Below, one piece after another: positions 1 to 7,572 of a stretch of DNA of 64,000 bases. The stretch is from Pseudomonadota bacterium (GTDB lineage Bacteria; Pseudomonadota; Gammaproteobacteria; Steroidobacterales; Steroidobacteraceae), in contig JAFAGC010000028.1 in assembly GCA_023423065.1 (NCBI GenBank), positions 15,680 through 79,679 on the forward strand, given 5' to 3'. Position 1 is the stretch's first letter; each line of letters starts with the position of its first letter. The notes under the pieces were generated by a model that was given only the letters and a program-made list of their open reading frames with translations, did no database searches and had not been told where the DNA came from. Position numbers and translations under genes: made by a program.

Positions 1-572
1 GCGAGCAGCAGGAGGGTCGCGATGCTGACTACCGGGATGACGGCCGCGAACGGCGTCAGCGCGACCACCAGCAGCGGCACCGCCGCGCCGAGCGTGAAGC
101 TCAGAGCCGAGGACATCGCGGCCTGGATCGGACGCGGCGCCATTTCCTCCGTGATGCCGAGTTCGTCGCGGGCGTGCGCGGCGAGCGCATCGCGTGCGGT
201 GAGTTGCTCGGCGACTTCCTTCGCGAGATCGTGTTTCAGTCCGCGCTGCACGTAGATGGACGTGAGCTCGCGCAGCTCGGCGCCCGGATCCTCCGCGAGC
301 TCTTTCCGCTCCTTGCTGAGATCCGCGTCGGTCGCGTCGACCTGCGACTGCACCGAAACATATTCGCCCGCGGCCATGGACATCGCACCCGCCACCAGGC
401 CCGCGATGCCGCTGATCAGGATGGTTTGCTTGTCGGTGCCGGCGGCGGCCACACCGACGATCAATGCACTGGTCGAGACGATGCCGTCATTCGCGCCGAG
501 CACGGCGGCACGCAGCCAACCTACCCGGTTGGTGCTGTGGAATTCGGTATGTCGTCGACGTGCGCGTGCCAT
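1..572 (-). CDS. VIT1/CCC1 family iron/manganese transporter (partial, runs off the left edge)
   Basis: About 190 N-terminal residues are visible from the ATG at 572; no stop is reached before the window edge. The translation carries the family hallmarks GANDGIVSTSALIVG in the first membrane helix and GAMSMAAGEYVSVQSQ in the second. An acidic cytosolic segment (about residues 75-145) follows, which in this family binds metal, and then the start of a third hydrophobic helix. Relatives are about 230 residues and carry Fe2+ or Mn2+ across the membrane, in bacteria usually as efflux or detoxification. The substrate cannot be told from sequence. A palindromic repeat lies directly upstream (596-665). 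The start is the first ATG in frame, giving MARARRRHTEFHS, typical of the family N-terminus. Confidence 0.85.
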   Translation of the reverse strand, partial: MARARRRHTEFHSTNRVGWLRAAVLGANDGIVSTSALIVGVAAAGTDKQTILISGIAGLVAGAMSMAAGEYVSVQSQVDATDADLSKERKELAEDPGAELRELTSIYVQRGLKHDLAKEVAEQLTARDALAAHARDELGITEEMAPRPIQAAMSSALSFTLGAAVPLLVVALTPFAAVIPVVSIATLLLL

Positions 573-595
573 GGCGGATCTCCGGTTGAAGCGGC

Positions 596-665
596 GGTGC
601 CTGGCACGGAAATCCCGGGAATTGGAGTTTTACCGGATTCCGGTGCCTGGCACCGATCCGGTAAA
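596..665. repeat. GTGCCTGGCAC-type palindromic element (REP-like)
   Basis: The segment has two copies of GGTGCCTGGCAC, at 596 and 641. The second is flanked by perfect 10-bp inverted arms TTTACCGGAT (629-638) and ATCCGGTAAA (656-665), giving a strong hairpin. The first copy continues as GGAAATCCCGGGAAT, matching the arm of the element inside the uvrA-like gene at 58323-58422. It lies between the stop of the small gene at 747 and the start of the transporter at 572. Similarity to RAYT-mobilised REP elements is an inference; no transposase gene is in the window. Confidence 0.7.
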
Positions 666-746
666 GACTAACTCAGGTTCGCGGAAGCCGAGGCCGAGTG
701 CCGGCATCGCCTCCCCGGAGCGCAACCTGCTTCGAGGCCATGACGA

Positions 747-890
747 CTAGAACGGCGCGCCCGGAGCGATATCCGAGTCGAATCGGTCGTCGAGGATGGT
801 CTGCACGTAACCCGTGCGGCCGGCGTATCTCACGATGAGGGTCGCCAGGACGGCGCCGAGCGCGATCTTGAATAACGAACTGATTTTCAT
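747..890 (-). CDS. Small single-span membrane protein, unknown function
   Basis: A 47-residue frame starts MKISSLFKIALGAVLATL and has one clear hydrophobic segment (about residues 5-23) followed by a hydrophilic tail ending in DIAPGAPF. A GGTGAG ribosome-binding sequence sits just upstream of the ATG at 890. It reads away from the BlaI gene starting at 1044, and the two share about 150 bp of upstream DNA that includes the operator at 992-1031, so co-regulation is possible. No family is recognised. Codon use looks like the surrounding genes, but the short length keeps confidence moderate. Confidence 0.45.
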   Translation of the reverse strand: MKISSLFKIALGAVLATLIVRYAGRTGYVQTILDDRFDSDIAPGAPF

Positions 891-991
891 GGGCTCACCG
901 TACGCGTGCGCCCGGGGCCCTTCCATTGGATACGGGTACGGCCGGCATGAGACGACGCCCATGCCGCCGCGGGAGGTGTCCGACGCCCCAT

Positions 992-1036
992 CTACGAAAG
1001 TCTTCGTTGACACTACGAAGCGCTTCGTAGTAGCGT
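992..1036 (+). promoter_or_regulatory. Promoter with double BlaI-type operator
   Basis: A perfect 20-bp palindrome, ACTACGAAGCGCTTCGTAGT, occupies 1012-1031. A degenerate copy (CTACGAA-N4-TTCGTTG) lies at 992-1009. The centres are about 21 bp apart, two helical turns. A consensus -35 box TTGACA (1007-1012) sits between them, so the perfect palindrome covers the spacer of a promoter whose -10 would be near 1031-1036. This is the arrangement expected for an autorepressed BlaI/MecI-type regulator. The transcription start would fall at or next to the ATG at 1044. Confidence 0.75.
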
Positions 1037-1043
1037 GTGTCCC

Positions 1044-1433
1044 ATGAAGCAGGAACCGCGAATCAACCCCACTCCGTCCGAACTCGAGATCCTCCAGGTC
1101 CTGTGGTCGCGCGGCCGCTCCACGGTGCGCGAGATCCACGAGGTCCTGTCGCAGGAAAAGGAAATCGGCTACACGAGCGCGCTCAAACTGCTGCAGATCA
1201 TGACCACCAAGGGTCTCGTGCAGCGTTCGGAAGATCAGCGCGCGCATGTCTACGCCGCGGCGCTGCCCGCGGAGAAGACCAAGCAGCAATTCGCCGCCGA
1301 TGTCCTGCAGCGCGTGTTCCGCGGTTCCACCAGCCAGCTCATGCAGCACGCGTTACAGGGCCGTCGCAGCTCGAAGAAAGAGATCGACGAAATCCGCCGC
1401 ATGCTCGATGAATACGAGAGGAAACTTTCATGA
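1044..1433 (+). CDS. BlaI/MecI/CopY family transcriptional repressor
   Basis: The 129-residue protein has the winged-helix layout of this family: PTPSELEILQVLWSRG at the N-terminus, a recognition region STVREIHEVL and the wing around RSEDQRAHVYAA. A C-terminal dimerisation helix follows. In known systems the repressor dimer binds dyad operators and is cleaved or released when the partner M56 protease senses a signal. The next gene is such a protease and overlaps the stop by four bases (ATGA), so the two are co-transcribed. ATG 1044 is preferred over the GTG at 1035 because family members begin close to the helix. No Shine-Dalgarno sequence precedes it, which together with the promoter position suggests a leaderless message. 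Confidence 0.9.
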   Translation: MKQEPRINPTPSELEILQVLWSRGRSTVREIHEVLSQEKEIGYTSALKLLQIMTTKGLVQRSEDQRAHVYAAALPAEKTKQQFAADVLQRVFRGSTSQLMQHALQGRRSSKKEIDEIRRMLDEYERKLS

Positions 1434-3196
1434 GCGACTCGACCGAATTCATGCAGACACTCGCGTGGTCGCTGCTGCACTTTCTCTGGCAGGGCGCGGC
1501 GATCGCGGCGCTCGCCGCGGCGGCGATGTACGTGTTCCGCGCGCCTTCAGTGCGCTACCTGGTCGGTGTCGGAGCGCTGGTGCTGATGATCGCGGCGTTT
1601 GGAGTGACATTCGCGATACTGACCGGCGCGGCTGAAGGCACCGAACTACTGGCCTCACAGGATGCGGCAGCGCCCGTACTCGCCTCCGCGCTGAACTCCG
1701 CCGCGGCTCCGGCCACCACGCTTCCCGTGCTTGCACCCGCGATCGCCGACTCCGACACGACCTATCTATGGATCGCGCGCATCTGGCTGGTCGGCGTGTG
1801 CGTGCTCGCGCTGCGCGTCGCATTCGGTTTGCTGCTGCTCGAACACCTGCGTCGCCGCAACCTGGCTCCGCTGCCGGACGAGCTCGTCGCGAAGTTCCGG
1901 GCGTTGCAGGAAAAGCTCGGCATCACGCGCGTCGTGCGTTACTGCGAGAGCCGCCAGGTCAACGCACCCGCGGTGATCGGCTTCATCCGTCCCATCGTGT
2001 TGCTGCCGATGCGCGCGCTGACCGGCCTCAGCGAAGCGCAGCTCGCGGCCGTCATCGCCCACGAGCTCGGGCACATCAAGCGCTTCGACGTCGCGGTGAA
2101 CTTCTTCCAGGTCATCGCCGAGACGCTGTTCTTCTTCCACCCGGCGGTCTGGTGGCTCAACAACCGCATCCGGGCGGATCGCGAGGAATGCTGCGACGAC
2201 ATCGCGGTGGCCGCGAGTGGCGAGTCGGTGGGTTACGCCCGCGCCCTCGCCACGATGACCGGCTGGCGCGACGCGCCCGCCTTCGCGATGGCCGCCACCG
2301 GCGGCCCGGTGGCGACACGAATCGCGCGGTTGTTGGGCGTGAGCAAAGGCGAGAACGGCACGCGCCATGCGGGCGTCTTCACGGCCACGCTCGTGCTGGC
2401 GACCGCGCTGGTCGCAGGCGCGGTGTCGCTCGGAATCACGAAGCCGGCGCTGGCGGCGGCCAGTAGTTTGCCGAACGGAGTCGTCGCGCAGGTCAGCCAG
2501 CCGACCCGTTCGTCCGAGCCCGTGGCTCCGCCCGCGCCCGCGAGTTCGGTGCCCGTGCCGACGCCGGTCGTCCAGGCCGTTCCCGCCGCGAAGCCGGCAG
2601 CGAAACCGAAACCCGTGCAGGCTGCTCCGGCGAATCCGTCCAGCACGCCCAACGCGTCGCCCAACACCCGCGAGAAAGACGGCCCGTCGTACATCGACCA
2701 ATTGAAAAGCGTCGGCATCGATAACCTCGACGTCGACAAACTGATCGCCCTCAAGGTCCAGGGCGTCACGCCCGAATACGTGCGCGGCATCCGCGCCTCC
2801 GGCCTGGACCCCGACATCGATCAGCTCCTCGCCATGCGGGTCCACGACGTGTCCCCCGATTACGTGAAGCAGATGCGCGGTCTCGGCATCGAGGCGGACC
2901 TCGAGGAAGTCATCGCGATGAAGGTGCACGACATCGACGTCCAGTACGTCAACGAAATCCGCGAGCTGGAAGAGAACGTCACCGTCGACGAAATCATCGG
3001 CATGAAAGTCCACGGCGTGACGCCGGAATACCGCCGCATGCTCGAGGCCAACGGCTTCGAGGTCGATCTCGAGGATGTCGTTCACGCTAAGGTCATGGAC
3101 ATCACACCCGAGTTCATCGCGAAGGCGCGATCGCACGGATTCAAGGATCTGGATCTCGACAAGCTGATCCACCTCAAGAACGCAGACGTCCTCTAA
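1430..3196 (+). CDS. M56 family (BlaR1-like) membrane metalloprotease with C-terminal 28-residue repeats
   Basis: A 588-residue sensor-protease. Hydrophobic helices occur at about residues 8-35, 40-62, 108-130 and 310-330. The zinc motif HELGH is at residues 211-215, followed by ADREECCDD with the likely third ligand. In BlaR1 the protein senses a signal outside the inner membrane and triggers loss of the repressor encoded just upstream. Here the usual penicillin-binding sensor is absent. After a Pro/Ala-rich linker (about 340-415) there are six units of about 28 residues (about 422-588) of the form YVxxIRxxGLDxDxDxLIAMKVHGVTPE. The next gene encodes a secreted protein built of the same units. 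The start ATG overlaps the blaI stop by four bases. The ligand is unknown. Confidence 0.9.
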   Translation: MSDSTEFMQTLAWSLLHFLWQGAAIAALAAAAMYVFRAPSVRYLVGVGALVLMIAAFGVTFAILTGAAEGTELLASQDAAAPVLASALNSAAAPATTLPVLAPAIADSDTTYLWIARIWLVGVCVLALRVAFGLLLLEHLRRRNLAPLPDELVAKFRALQEKLGITRVVRYCESRQVNAPAVIGFIRPIVLLPMRALTGLSEAQLAAVIAHELGHIKRFDVAVNFFQVIAETLFFFHPAVWWLNNRIRADREECCDDIAVAASGESVGYARALATMTGWRDAPAFAMAATGGPVATRIARLLGVSKGENGTRHAGVFTATLVLATALVAGAVSLGITKPALAAASSLPNGVVAQVSQPTRSSEPVAPPAPASSVPVPTPVVQAVPAAKPAAKPKPVQAAPANPSSTPNASPNTREKDGPSYIDQLKSVGIDNLDVDKLIALKVQGVTPEYVRGIRASGLDPDIDQLLAMRVHDVSPDYVKQMRGLGIEADLEEVIAMKVHDIDVQYVNEIRELEENVTVDEIIGMKVHGVTPEYRRMLEANGFEVDLEDVVHAKVMDITPEFIAKARSHGFKDLDLDKLIHLKNADVL

Positions 3197-3199
3197 CTA

Positions 3200-3218
3200 G
3201 CGGGGCCACGCGCCCCGC
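3200..3218 (+). terminator. Intergenic hairpin, possible attenuator
   Basis: Seven-base arms GCGGGGC and GCCCCGC enclose a five-base loop between the M56 stop and the ribosome-binding site of the next gene. There is no U-tract. It may lower expression or stabilise the transcript rather than terminate it. Confidence 0.35.
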
Positions 3219-3232
3219 AACAGGAGATTCCC

Positions 3233-4099
3233 ATGAAAGCGAGATTCACGGCGCTCGCCGCCGGGCTGTTGTGCGCCTCCGTTTTGGCCCTGGCCTGCCC
3301 GCCACGCGCGGTTGCGGCCGAACCGTTCAAGGGCAGCTGGACGCTGTCCACATCCGGGCAGCCGGGCATGGTGCACTTCGCGCTCATGCATCGGATGCAC
3401 GGCGGAAACTCCAACCACTCGACCGATTGGCCGGCCGGAGAATTCCTCGGTGTCGACTTGAACGCCCCCGGCAGGCGCGACGTGACCTTTCACATCACCC
3501 GCGATGCCGGACGCTTCGACTGCGAGGGTTACCTGAAGGATGCGGAGGGCGCGGGCCTGTTCACGTTCACCGCCAATCCGCAGTATCCCAAGGATATGCA
3601 GGCGCTCGGCTTCACCGGGATCGACGAAGAGAAGCAGTTTGCGATGGCGGTGACCGACGTCACCGTCGATTACGCGCGGCAGATGAAGCGGGAGAACCTC
3701 GCCAATCTCGATACCGACAAGCTCATCGCGTTCCGGATCTTCCGGGTCGAATCGCAGTTCATCCACGCGCTACGCGCGGAGGGGCTCACCGCCCGCGACG
3801 CCGACAAGCTGATCGCGTTTCGCGTGCACGCCGTGACGCCGGAACTGGCGCGTGCGATGCGCGACGCGGGTATCGAGGCGAGCGAGGACAAGCTCATCGC
3901 GTTCCGTGTGCACGGTGTGACGCCGGAGTTCATCGCCCGGGTGCGCGAGCTGGGTTACGAGAATCTGGATTCAAACCAGCTCGTGGCCATGCGCGTGCAC
4001 GGCGTGACGCCCGAGTTCATCACGCGCATGAAGGCGCGCGGGATCAAGGACCTGAGCATCGAAAAGATGGTCAGCCTGCGCATTCACGGAATCGATTGA
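3233..4099 (+). CDS. Secreted protein with the same 28-residue repeats as the upstream M56 sensor
   Basis: The 288-residue protein starts after a good CAGGAG ribosome-binding site and has a signal peptide of about 28 residues (MKARFTALAAGLLCASVLALA...). A beta-rich domain (about 35-135) contains WTLSTSGQPGMVHFALMHR. Five repeats of 28-29 residues follow (about 145-288), each with a core like DKLIAFRVHGVTPEFI. The repeats match those in the C-terminal half of the M56 protein encoded 36 bp upstream. Family and function are not established. Its position after a repressor and sensor suggests it is a product of, or an input to, that circuit, perhaps interacting with the sensor through the shared repeat. 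Confidence 0.8.
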   Translation: MKARFTALAAGLLCASVLALACPPRAVAAEPFKGSWTLSTSGQPGMVHFALMHRMHGGNSNHSTDWPAGEFLGVDLNAPGRRDVTFHITRDAGRFDCEGYLKDAEGAGLFTFTANPQYPKDMQALGFTGIDEEKQFAMAVTDVTVDYARQMKRENLANLDTDKLIAFRIFRVESQFIHALRAEGLTARDADKLIAFRVHAVTPELARAMRDAGIEASEDKLIAFRVHGVTPEFIARVRELGYENLDSNQLVAMRVHGVTPEFITRMKARGIKDLSIEKMVSLRIHGID

Positions 4100-4107
4100 C
4101 GCCGGCG

Positions 4108-4168
4108 GTCCGCCTTACGCCATACTTCCTGTGCTGCAACACGCGACGGTAGTCAGGCGGACTTTTTT
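4108..4168 (+). terminator. Possible rho-independent terminator
   Basis: Eight-base arms GTCCGCCT (4108-4115) and AGGCGGAC (4155-4162) are followed by six T residues (4163-4168), just after the secreted repeat protein. The loop is long (about 39 bases), which weakens the call. Confidence 0.4.
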
Positions 4169-4174
4169 CGCGCG

Positions 4175-4399
4175 TCAACGGCGCGCGCCGAGCCGCGCGA
4201 GCATCGCCGAGAGGTCCTCGGGACTGATCCAGAAGTGTTCGCAGACGCGGCCCCACAGCATCGCGGTGGGAACGTTGCGATCGCCGCGTTCTTTCTGTGT
4301 CTGTTGCAGTACGTAGAGCACCACCCGCTCTTCGCGGGTCAGGCCGTCACGAACGTCGGAGATGCCGGGGGGCTTCATGCGATCGCACTTACGCCGCAC
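4175..4399 (-). CDS. Small hypothetical protein downstream of an XRE regulator
   Basis: A 74-residue soluble protein with core TREERVVLYVLQQTQKERGD and a second half VPTAMLWGRVCEHFWISPED. A GTG at 4399 has a GAGG ribosome-binding sequence upstream and overlaps the end of the XRE gene. An ATG at 4378 would give a 67-residue product. The helical pattern resembles a small DNA-binding or adaptor protein, but no family is recognised. Overlap with the XRE gene implies co-transcription, so it may be part of the same toxin-antitoxin-like or regulatory unit. Confidence 0.55.
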   Translation of the reverse strand: MRRKCDRMKPPGISDVRDGLTREERVVLYVLQQTQKERGDRNVPTAMLWGRVCEHFWISPEDLSAMLARLGARR

Positions 4400-4676
4400 G
4401 GCGCCTCGACAGCTTGATGCCTACGTTGAATCCCACTCGCCCAGCCATCTCAACCAGCATGTCCAGGGAGAAAAGGTCCAGGCGGCCGCGCATGAGATCG
4501 GACACGCGGGGCTGAGTGACACCTAGCAAGGCTGCCGCACGGCTTTGTGTCAACGCACGTCGCTCTATTTCACCAATGAGGGCATGAGCGACTTCCGCGC
4601 GTGCTTTGAGGCTCGCTGCATCCTTTGGCTTCTCGATGGCATCCCAAACGGACGCGAATCGGCTGCGCTTTGTCAT
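4389..4676 (-). CDS. XRE/HigA-type helix-turn-helix regulator
   Basis: A 95-residue protein containing the helix-turn-helix TQSRAAALLGVTQPRVSDLM (about residues 43-62), typical of HigA-like antitoxins and XRE regulators. The flanking LIGEIERRAL and DLFSLDMLVEMAGRVGFNV also fit that family. No HigB-type toxin lies immediately upstream, which would be the usual partner position. The only co-transcribed partner is the small protein at 4175-4399. An inverted repeat 50 bp upstream (4728-4743) is a likely autoregulatory operator. Confidence 0.85.
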   Translation of the reverse strand: MTKRSRFASVWDAIEKPKDAASLKARAEVAHALIGEIERRALTQSRAAALLGVTQPRVSDLMRGRLDLFSLDMLVEMAGRVGFNVGIKLSRRRAA

Positions 4677-4727
4677 CCTCTGATCCGGCGGAAAGTCCGC
4701 AGAAACTCAATTGGCTTGGGCGGCAAC

Positions 4728-4743
4728 ATACAAAATCTTGTAT
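4728..4743 (-). promoter_or_regulatory. Putative operator dyad upstream of the XRE gene
   Basis: The arms ATACAA and TTGTAT are perfect inverted repeats separated by AATC, in an AT-rich patch about 50 bp before the XRE start. XRE/HigA proteins usually bind such short dyads over their own promoter. Confidence 0.5.
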
Positions 4744-4833
4744 AGCGCCGCAAGGCACGCCGGTGGGAGGCGAGTTTCTGCCGAATATGAACGGAAAGCC
4801 TGCTTACAAAGCAGTACCGCGATAGTAAAGAAA

Positions 4834-4863
4834 GGCGACGTGCTGTTGCAGTAGCACGTCGCC
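4834..4863 (-). terminator. Rho-independent terminator of the sigma/HEAT operon
   Basis: An 11-bp perfect stem GGCGACGTGCT / AGCACGTCGCC with an 8-base loop. On the minus strand it is followed by TTTCTTTACTAT. It sits 18 bp after the stop of the HEAT protein gene at 4882 and closes the four-gene operon. Confidence 0.75.
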
Positions 4864-4881
4864 CCGGGACAGCGAGGAAAT

Positions 4882-5874
4882 CTACCGCTTTCCCGTCAGC
4901 ACCCTTTCGAGATAGCTCTGCGCGCTCTTGGATTCCGACTGCGCCAGCCAGAACACCGCGCGCTTGCGCTGCTCGTTGCCGAGCGACTTGTCCTCCGCGG
5001 CTTTGATCAACGCGCGCGTTCCGCGCTCATCGGGCAGTTGCGAGAGCGCGAAGATGGCCTGTTCGCGGACATGCGTGTCGGGATCTTTCCTGGCCGCCGC
5101 CTCTAGCGCGGCCTCCGCTTCCGGGACGCCCGAGTGCGCCAGCCAGAACCAGGCCTGGGCGCGGACGCCGCTGTCCTTGTCGGAGCTTCCCAGCTTGATA
5201 AGGTTCGCCCCAATCCGTGGCGATTTCGACTGCGTGAGTGCGAACGCCGCATGCTCGCGCAACCCGGCGTGAGGGTCATTGAACATGCGATCGGTCACGA
5301 CCTCGGCGCCTGCGGAACCGCGCATCACCGCCAGCCAGAACACCGCATCCTTTCGTGCGTCGACCGGGCCATCACTGCGCGCGTTGGACGCGAGCTCGTC
5401 GAACGCGAGATTGCCGCGATGCATGGCGAGCCCGGCGAGCCCATGTTCGCGCAGGTCGTGGGTCGCATCAGACTTCTTCGACTGGGCGATCAGCCAGCGG
5501 GCGCTGTCGTCCGTCGTCGCGCTGATGTTCTGGATCGGCGTCTGCGTTTCCACCGGACACGAAGCGGACAACACGCGCAAGCGCTCGACCTTGCCGCCGG
5601 CCAGGCGCGCGTAGACACGAGCCTTGTCGGTCGTCGAGTGGTCGCGGGTTCCGAAGTTGCCGTTGTCGCGGTCGAGATTGCAGGACGTTCCCGCTGGAAC
5701 GCCGTTCTGCCAGCTCTTCCAGCAGCACCACGCCGGAGCGTTCTCGACCGCGTCGATTTCCCAACTCACCCACCCGTCACGCGGTAGTTTGAGCTCCGCC
5801 GCGCGGGCCTGTGATACGAACGCGAATGTCAGGCAAGCCGCCGCGGCGGCGCGAAGCACGCGGGTGTTCATCAC
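4882..5874 (-). CDS. Secreted HEAT-repeat protein
   Basis: A 330-residue protein with a signal peptide (about residues 1-25, ending SQARA). A Cys-containing N-terminal region (NAPAWCCWKSWQ, GTSCNLDRD, SASCPVET) is followed by HEAT/PBS-lyase-like repeats from about residue 130 onward, with recurring units such as VREQAIFALSQLPDE and KRAVFWLAQSES. HEAT arrays usually mediate protein contacts, so a periplasmic scaffold or inhibitor role is plausible but unproven. It overlaps the upstream HEAT gene by four bases (ATGA) and is the last gene of an operon headed by an ECF sigma factor. The conserved cysteines could form disulfides. Confidence 0.8.
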   Translation of the reverse strand: MMNTRVLRAAAAACLTFAFVSQARAAELKLPRDGWVSWEIDAVENAPAWCCWKSWQNGVPAGTSCNLDRDNGNFGTRDHSTTDKARVYARLAGGKVERLRVLSASCPVETQTPIQNISATTDDSARWLIAQSKKSDATHDLREHGLAGLAMHRGNLAFDELASNARSDGPVDARKDAVFWLAVMRGSAGAEVVTDRMFNDPHAGLREHAAFALTQSKSPRIGANLIKLGSSDKDSGVRAQAWFWLAHSGVPEAEAALEAAARKDPDTHVREQAIFALSQLPDERGTRALIKAAEDKSLGNEQRKRAVFWLAQSESKSAQSYLERVLTGKR

Positions 5875-6791
5875 TTCTTCTCCAGTTGCGCGTCGATCGC
5901 CTGCAACGCCGCGTCGCCGCCCATCAAGGTGAGCATACGGAGCAGCGAGCGCTTCTCGTCAGCGGTCTTCGCGACGCGGTACAGCGCGAGCACGCCCTCA
6001 TCGTCGTGCGAAATCAACATGCCCTGCAGCGCGGCTTCGCGCATGTCCGCGTCCGGGGATTTCGCGTAGATGTCGCGCAGCGCCTTGCGCGCGTCGTCGC
6101 GGCCGATGATGCCGATGCGGCGCACCGCGTCGACACGCATGGCGCGGTCACCCGTGCCGTTGACGATCTTGAGCAGGCCTTCCAGGTCGCCGGCGATCGC
6201 GTAGGCCTCGAGCAGGCCGCGCGGCTGCGTCGGCCGGTCGCCGAGTTTGCGCAGCTCCTCGGTAGCGCCCATCACGCCCAGCATGCGGATGGCTTCGGAT
6301 GCTTCCGCTTCCGTCTTCGCGTTGAGCGCCACCTGGTACACGACCTCCTTGCGGCCCGCGATCATCCAGGCCTGCAGGATTTCCTTCTTCAGGCCCTCAT
6401 CGGTGGTGGTCTTGTAGATCTCGTGCAGCGCGTCGAGCGTCTTCGCGTCGCCGCCGATGCCGATGCTGCGGATCGCCTCACCGCGCAGCTCGGTGTTCGA
6501 CGACTTGGCCATCTGCAGCAGCAGGTCACGGGCTTCCTGCGAGTCGACCTGGCCCAGCACGAACAACGCGCGACGCTTGACGAGCGGTGATTGCGAGCCG
6601 GCCAGAACCTTCTTGAGGATGGGCAACGCACGCTCGGGAGGCTGCGCCATCAGGCCTTCGAGGGCCGCGATGGAGAGCTCCTCATCTTCGGTGGGCGTGC
6701 GTCGTTCGGAGCCCGCGGCGTCCGGCGCGGCGTGCGCGACGGCGGCGCCGGTCATGAGCAGCGCGAGCAACAGGGATCGGGCGAGATACAT
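5871..6791 (-). CDS. Secreted HEAT-repeat protein
   Basis: A 306-residue protein with signal peptide MYLARSLLLALLMTGAAVAH, then HEAT-type helical repeats over nearly the whole length (for example LVKRRALFVLGQVDSQEARD and AMRVDAVRRIGIIGRDDARK). A GAGGACATC ribosome-binding region precedes the ATG. It lies 16 bp after the anti-sigma gene and overlaps the next HEAT gene by four bases. The two HEAT proteins and the sigma/anti-sigma pair form one unit, so these are likely products or modulators of that envelope-sensing circuit. The exact role is unknown. Confidence 0.8.
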   Translation of the reverse strand: MYLARSLLLALLMTGAAVAHAAPDAAGSERRTPTEDEELSIAALEGLMAQPPERALPILKKVLAGSQSPLVKRRALFVLGQVDSQEARDLLLQMAKSSNTELRGEAIRSIGIGGDAKTLDALHEIYKTTTDEGLKKEILQAWMIAGRKEVVYQVALNAKTEAEASEAIRMLGVMGATEELRKLGDRPTQPRGLLEAYAIAGDLEGLLKIVNGTGDRAMRVDAVRRIGIIGRDDARKALRDIYAKSPDADMREAALQGMLISHDDEGVLALYRVAKTADEKRSLLRMLTLMGGDAALQAIDAQLEKK

Positions 6792-6807
6792 GATGGATGT
6801 CCTCTAA

Positions 6808-7572
6808 CTACAAAGTGGATACGGTGTTCGCGGGCACGCCGCCGGCCAGGCGGCCCTGCATGGCCCGCATTTCGAACGAAAGCTGCGCGGCGTCAGCCGC
6901 GGGGTTGCCCTCGCCCTGGCGCATGCTTTCGAGCACGGGCGAGAAGGCGCGCAGCACCCGCGCGAGCTGCGGCTCGCCGGCGCGTTCGGCGGCGAGCGCG
7001 TAGATGCGGTTCTGCTCGATGATGGTTTCGATGAGGCGCGCGCGTTCCTCGGGCGTTGCTTCCTCGAGCGAGGCGAGCTGGCGCTCCGTGGAAGCGAGGT
7101 GCGTCTTGAGGCCGCGCTCGTAGGGAGAGGCTTCGGCGGCGCCGGAAGGTACTTCCGTTGGAGGTGAAGTGAAGCTCGAGCTCGGCGTCTCCGTCGGCGG
7201 CGTCACGTTCGCGACCGTCGGAGTCGGCGGCGCCGAATCGATGACGTAGAACACCGAGACGACCGCCACCACCACGGCCGCCGCGGCAGCGAGCCAACGC
7301 GCGTCCGTGTACGGGCGGCGAAACGGCCGCAGGTTCTGGGTAGTTGGACGCTCCTGCGCTGCCTGCGCGAGGGCCGCCTTCCAGCGCTGCTGAGTCGCGA
7401 CCGGGACCGCGACTTCCGGAATCGCTGCAACCTCGTCGAGCCGGCCGACCAGGCGATGCAGACGCTGCGCGAGTTCCGGCTGTTCGGCCAGCGCCGCGGC
7501 GATGCGCGCACGCTCGTCGGGCTCGAGGCCGTCGCGGTAGTAATAGAGAAGGAGTTCGTCGTCAGTGATCAT
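6808..7572 (-). CDS. Membrane-anchored anti-sigma factor
   Basis: A 254-residue protein starting MITDDELLLYYYRDGLEPDE, an N-terminal region of the kind that contacts ECF sigma factors. One membrane segment is at about residues 92-110 (WLAAAAAVVVAVVSVFYVI). A Pro/Thr-rich periplasmic linker follows, then a helical domain (about 150-254, GLKTHLASTERQLASLEEAT). The zinc-binding HxxxCxxC signature of the ZAS family is not visible, so it is a variant type. The ATG overlaps the sigma-factor stop by four bases, which fixes this start although the frame is open further upstream. It should hold the sigma factor at the membrane until a signal arrives. Confidence 0.8.
   Translation of the reverse strand: MITDDELLLYYYRDGLEPDERARIAAALAEQPELAQRLHRLVGRLDEVAAIPEVAVPVATQQRWKAALAQAAQERPTTQNLRPFRRPYTDARWLAAAAAVVVAVVSVFYVIDSAPPTPTVANVTPPTETPSSSFTSPPTEVPSGAAEASPYERGLKTHLASTERQLASLEEATPEERARLIETIIEQNRIYALAAERAGEPQLARVLRAFSPVLESMRQGEGNPAADAAQLSFEMRAMQGRLAGGVPANTVSTL

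Noticed and set aside
4570..4758. Frame upstream of the XRE gene as a HigB toxin
   Set aside because: The translation has no RelE/HigB features and overlaps the operator and the XRE gene.
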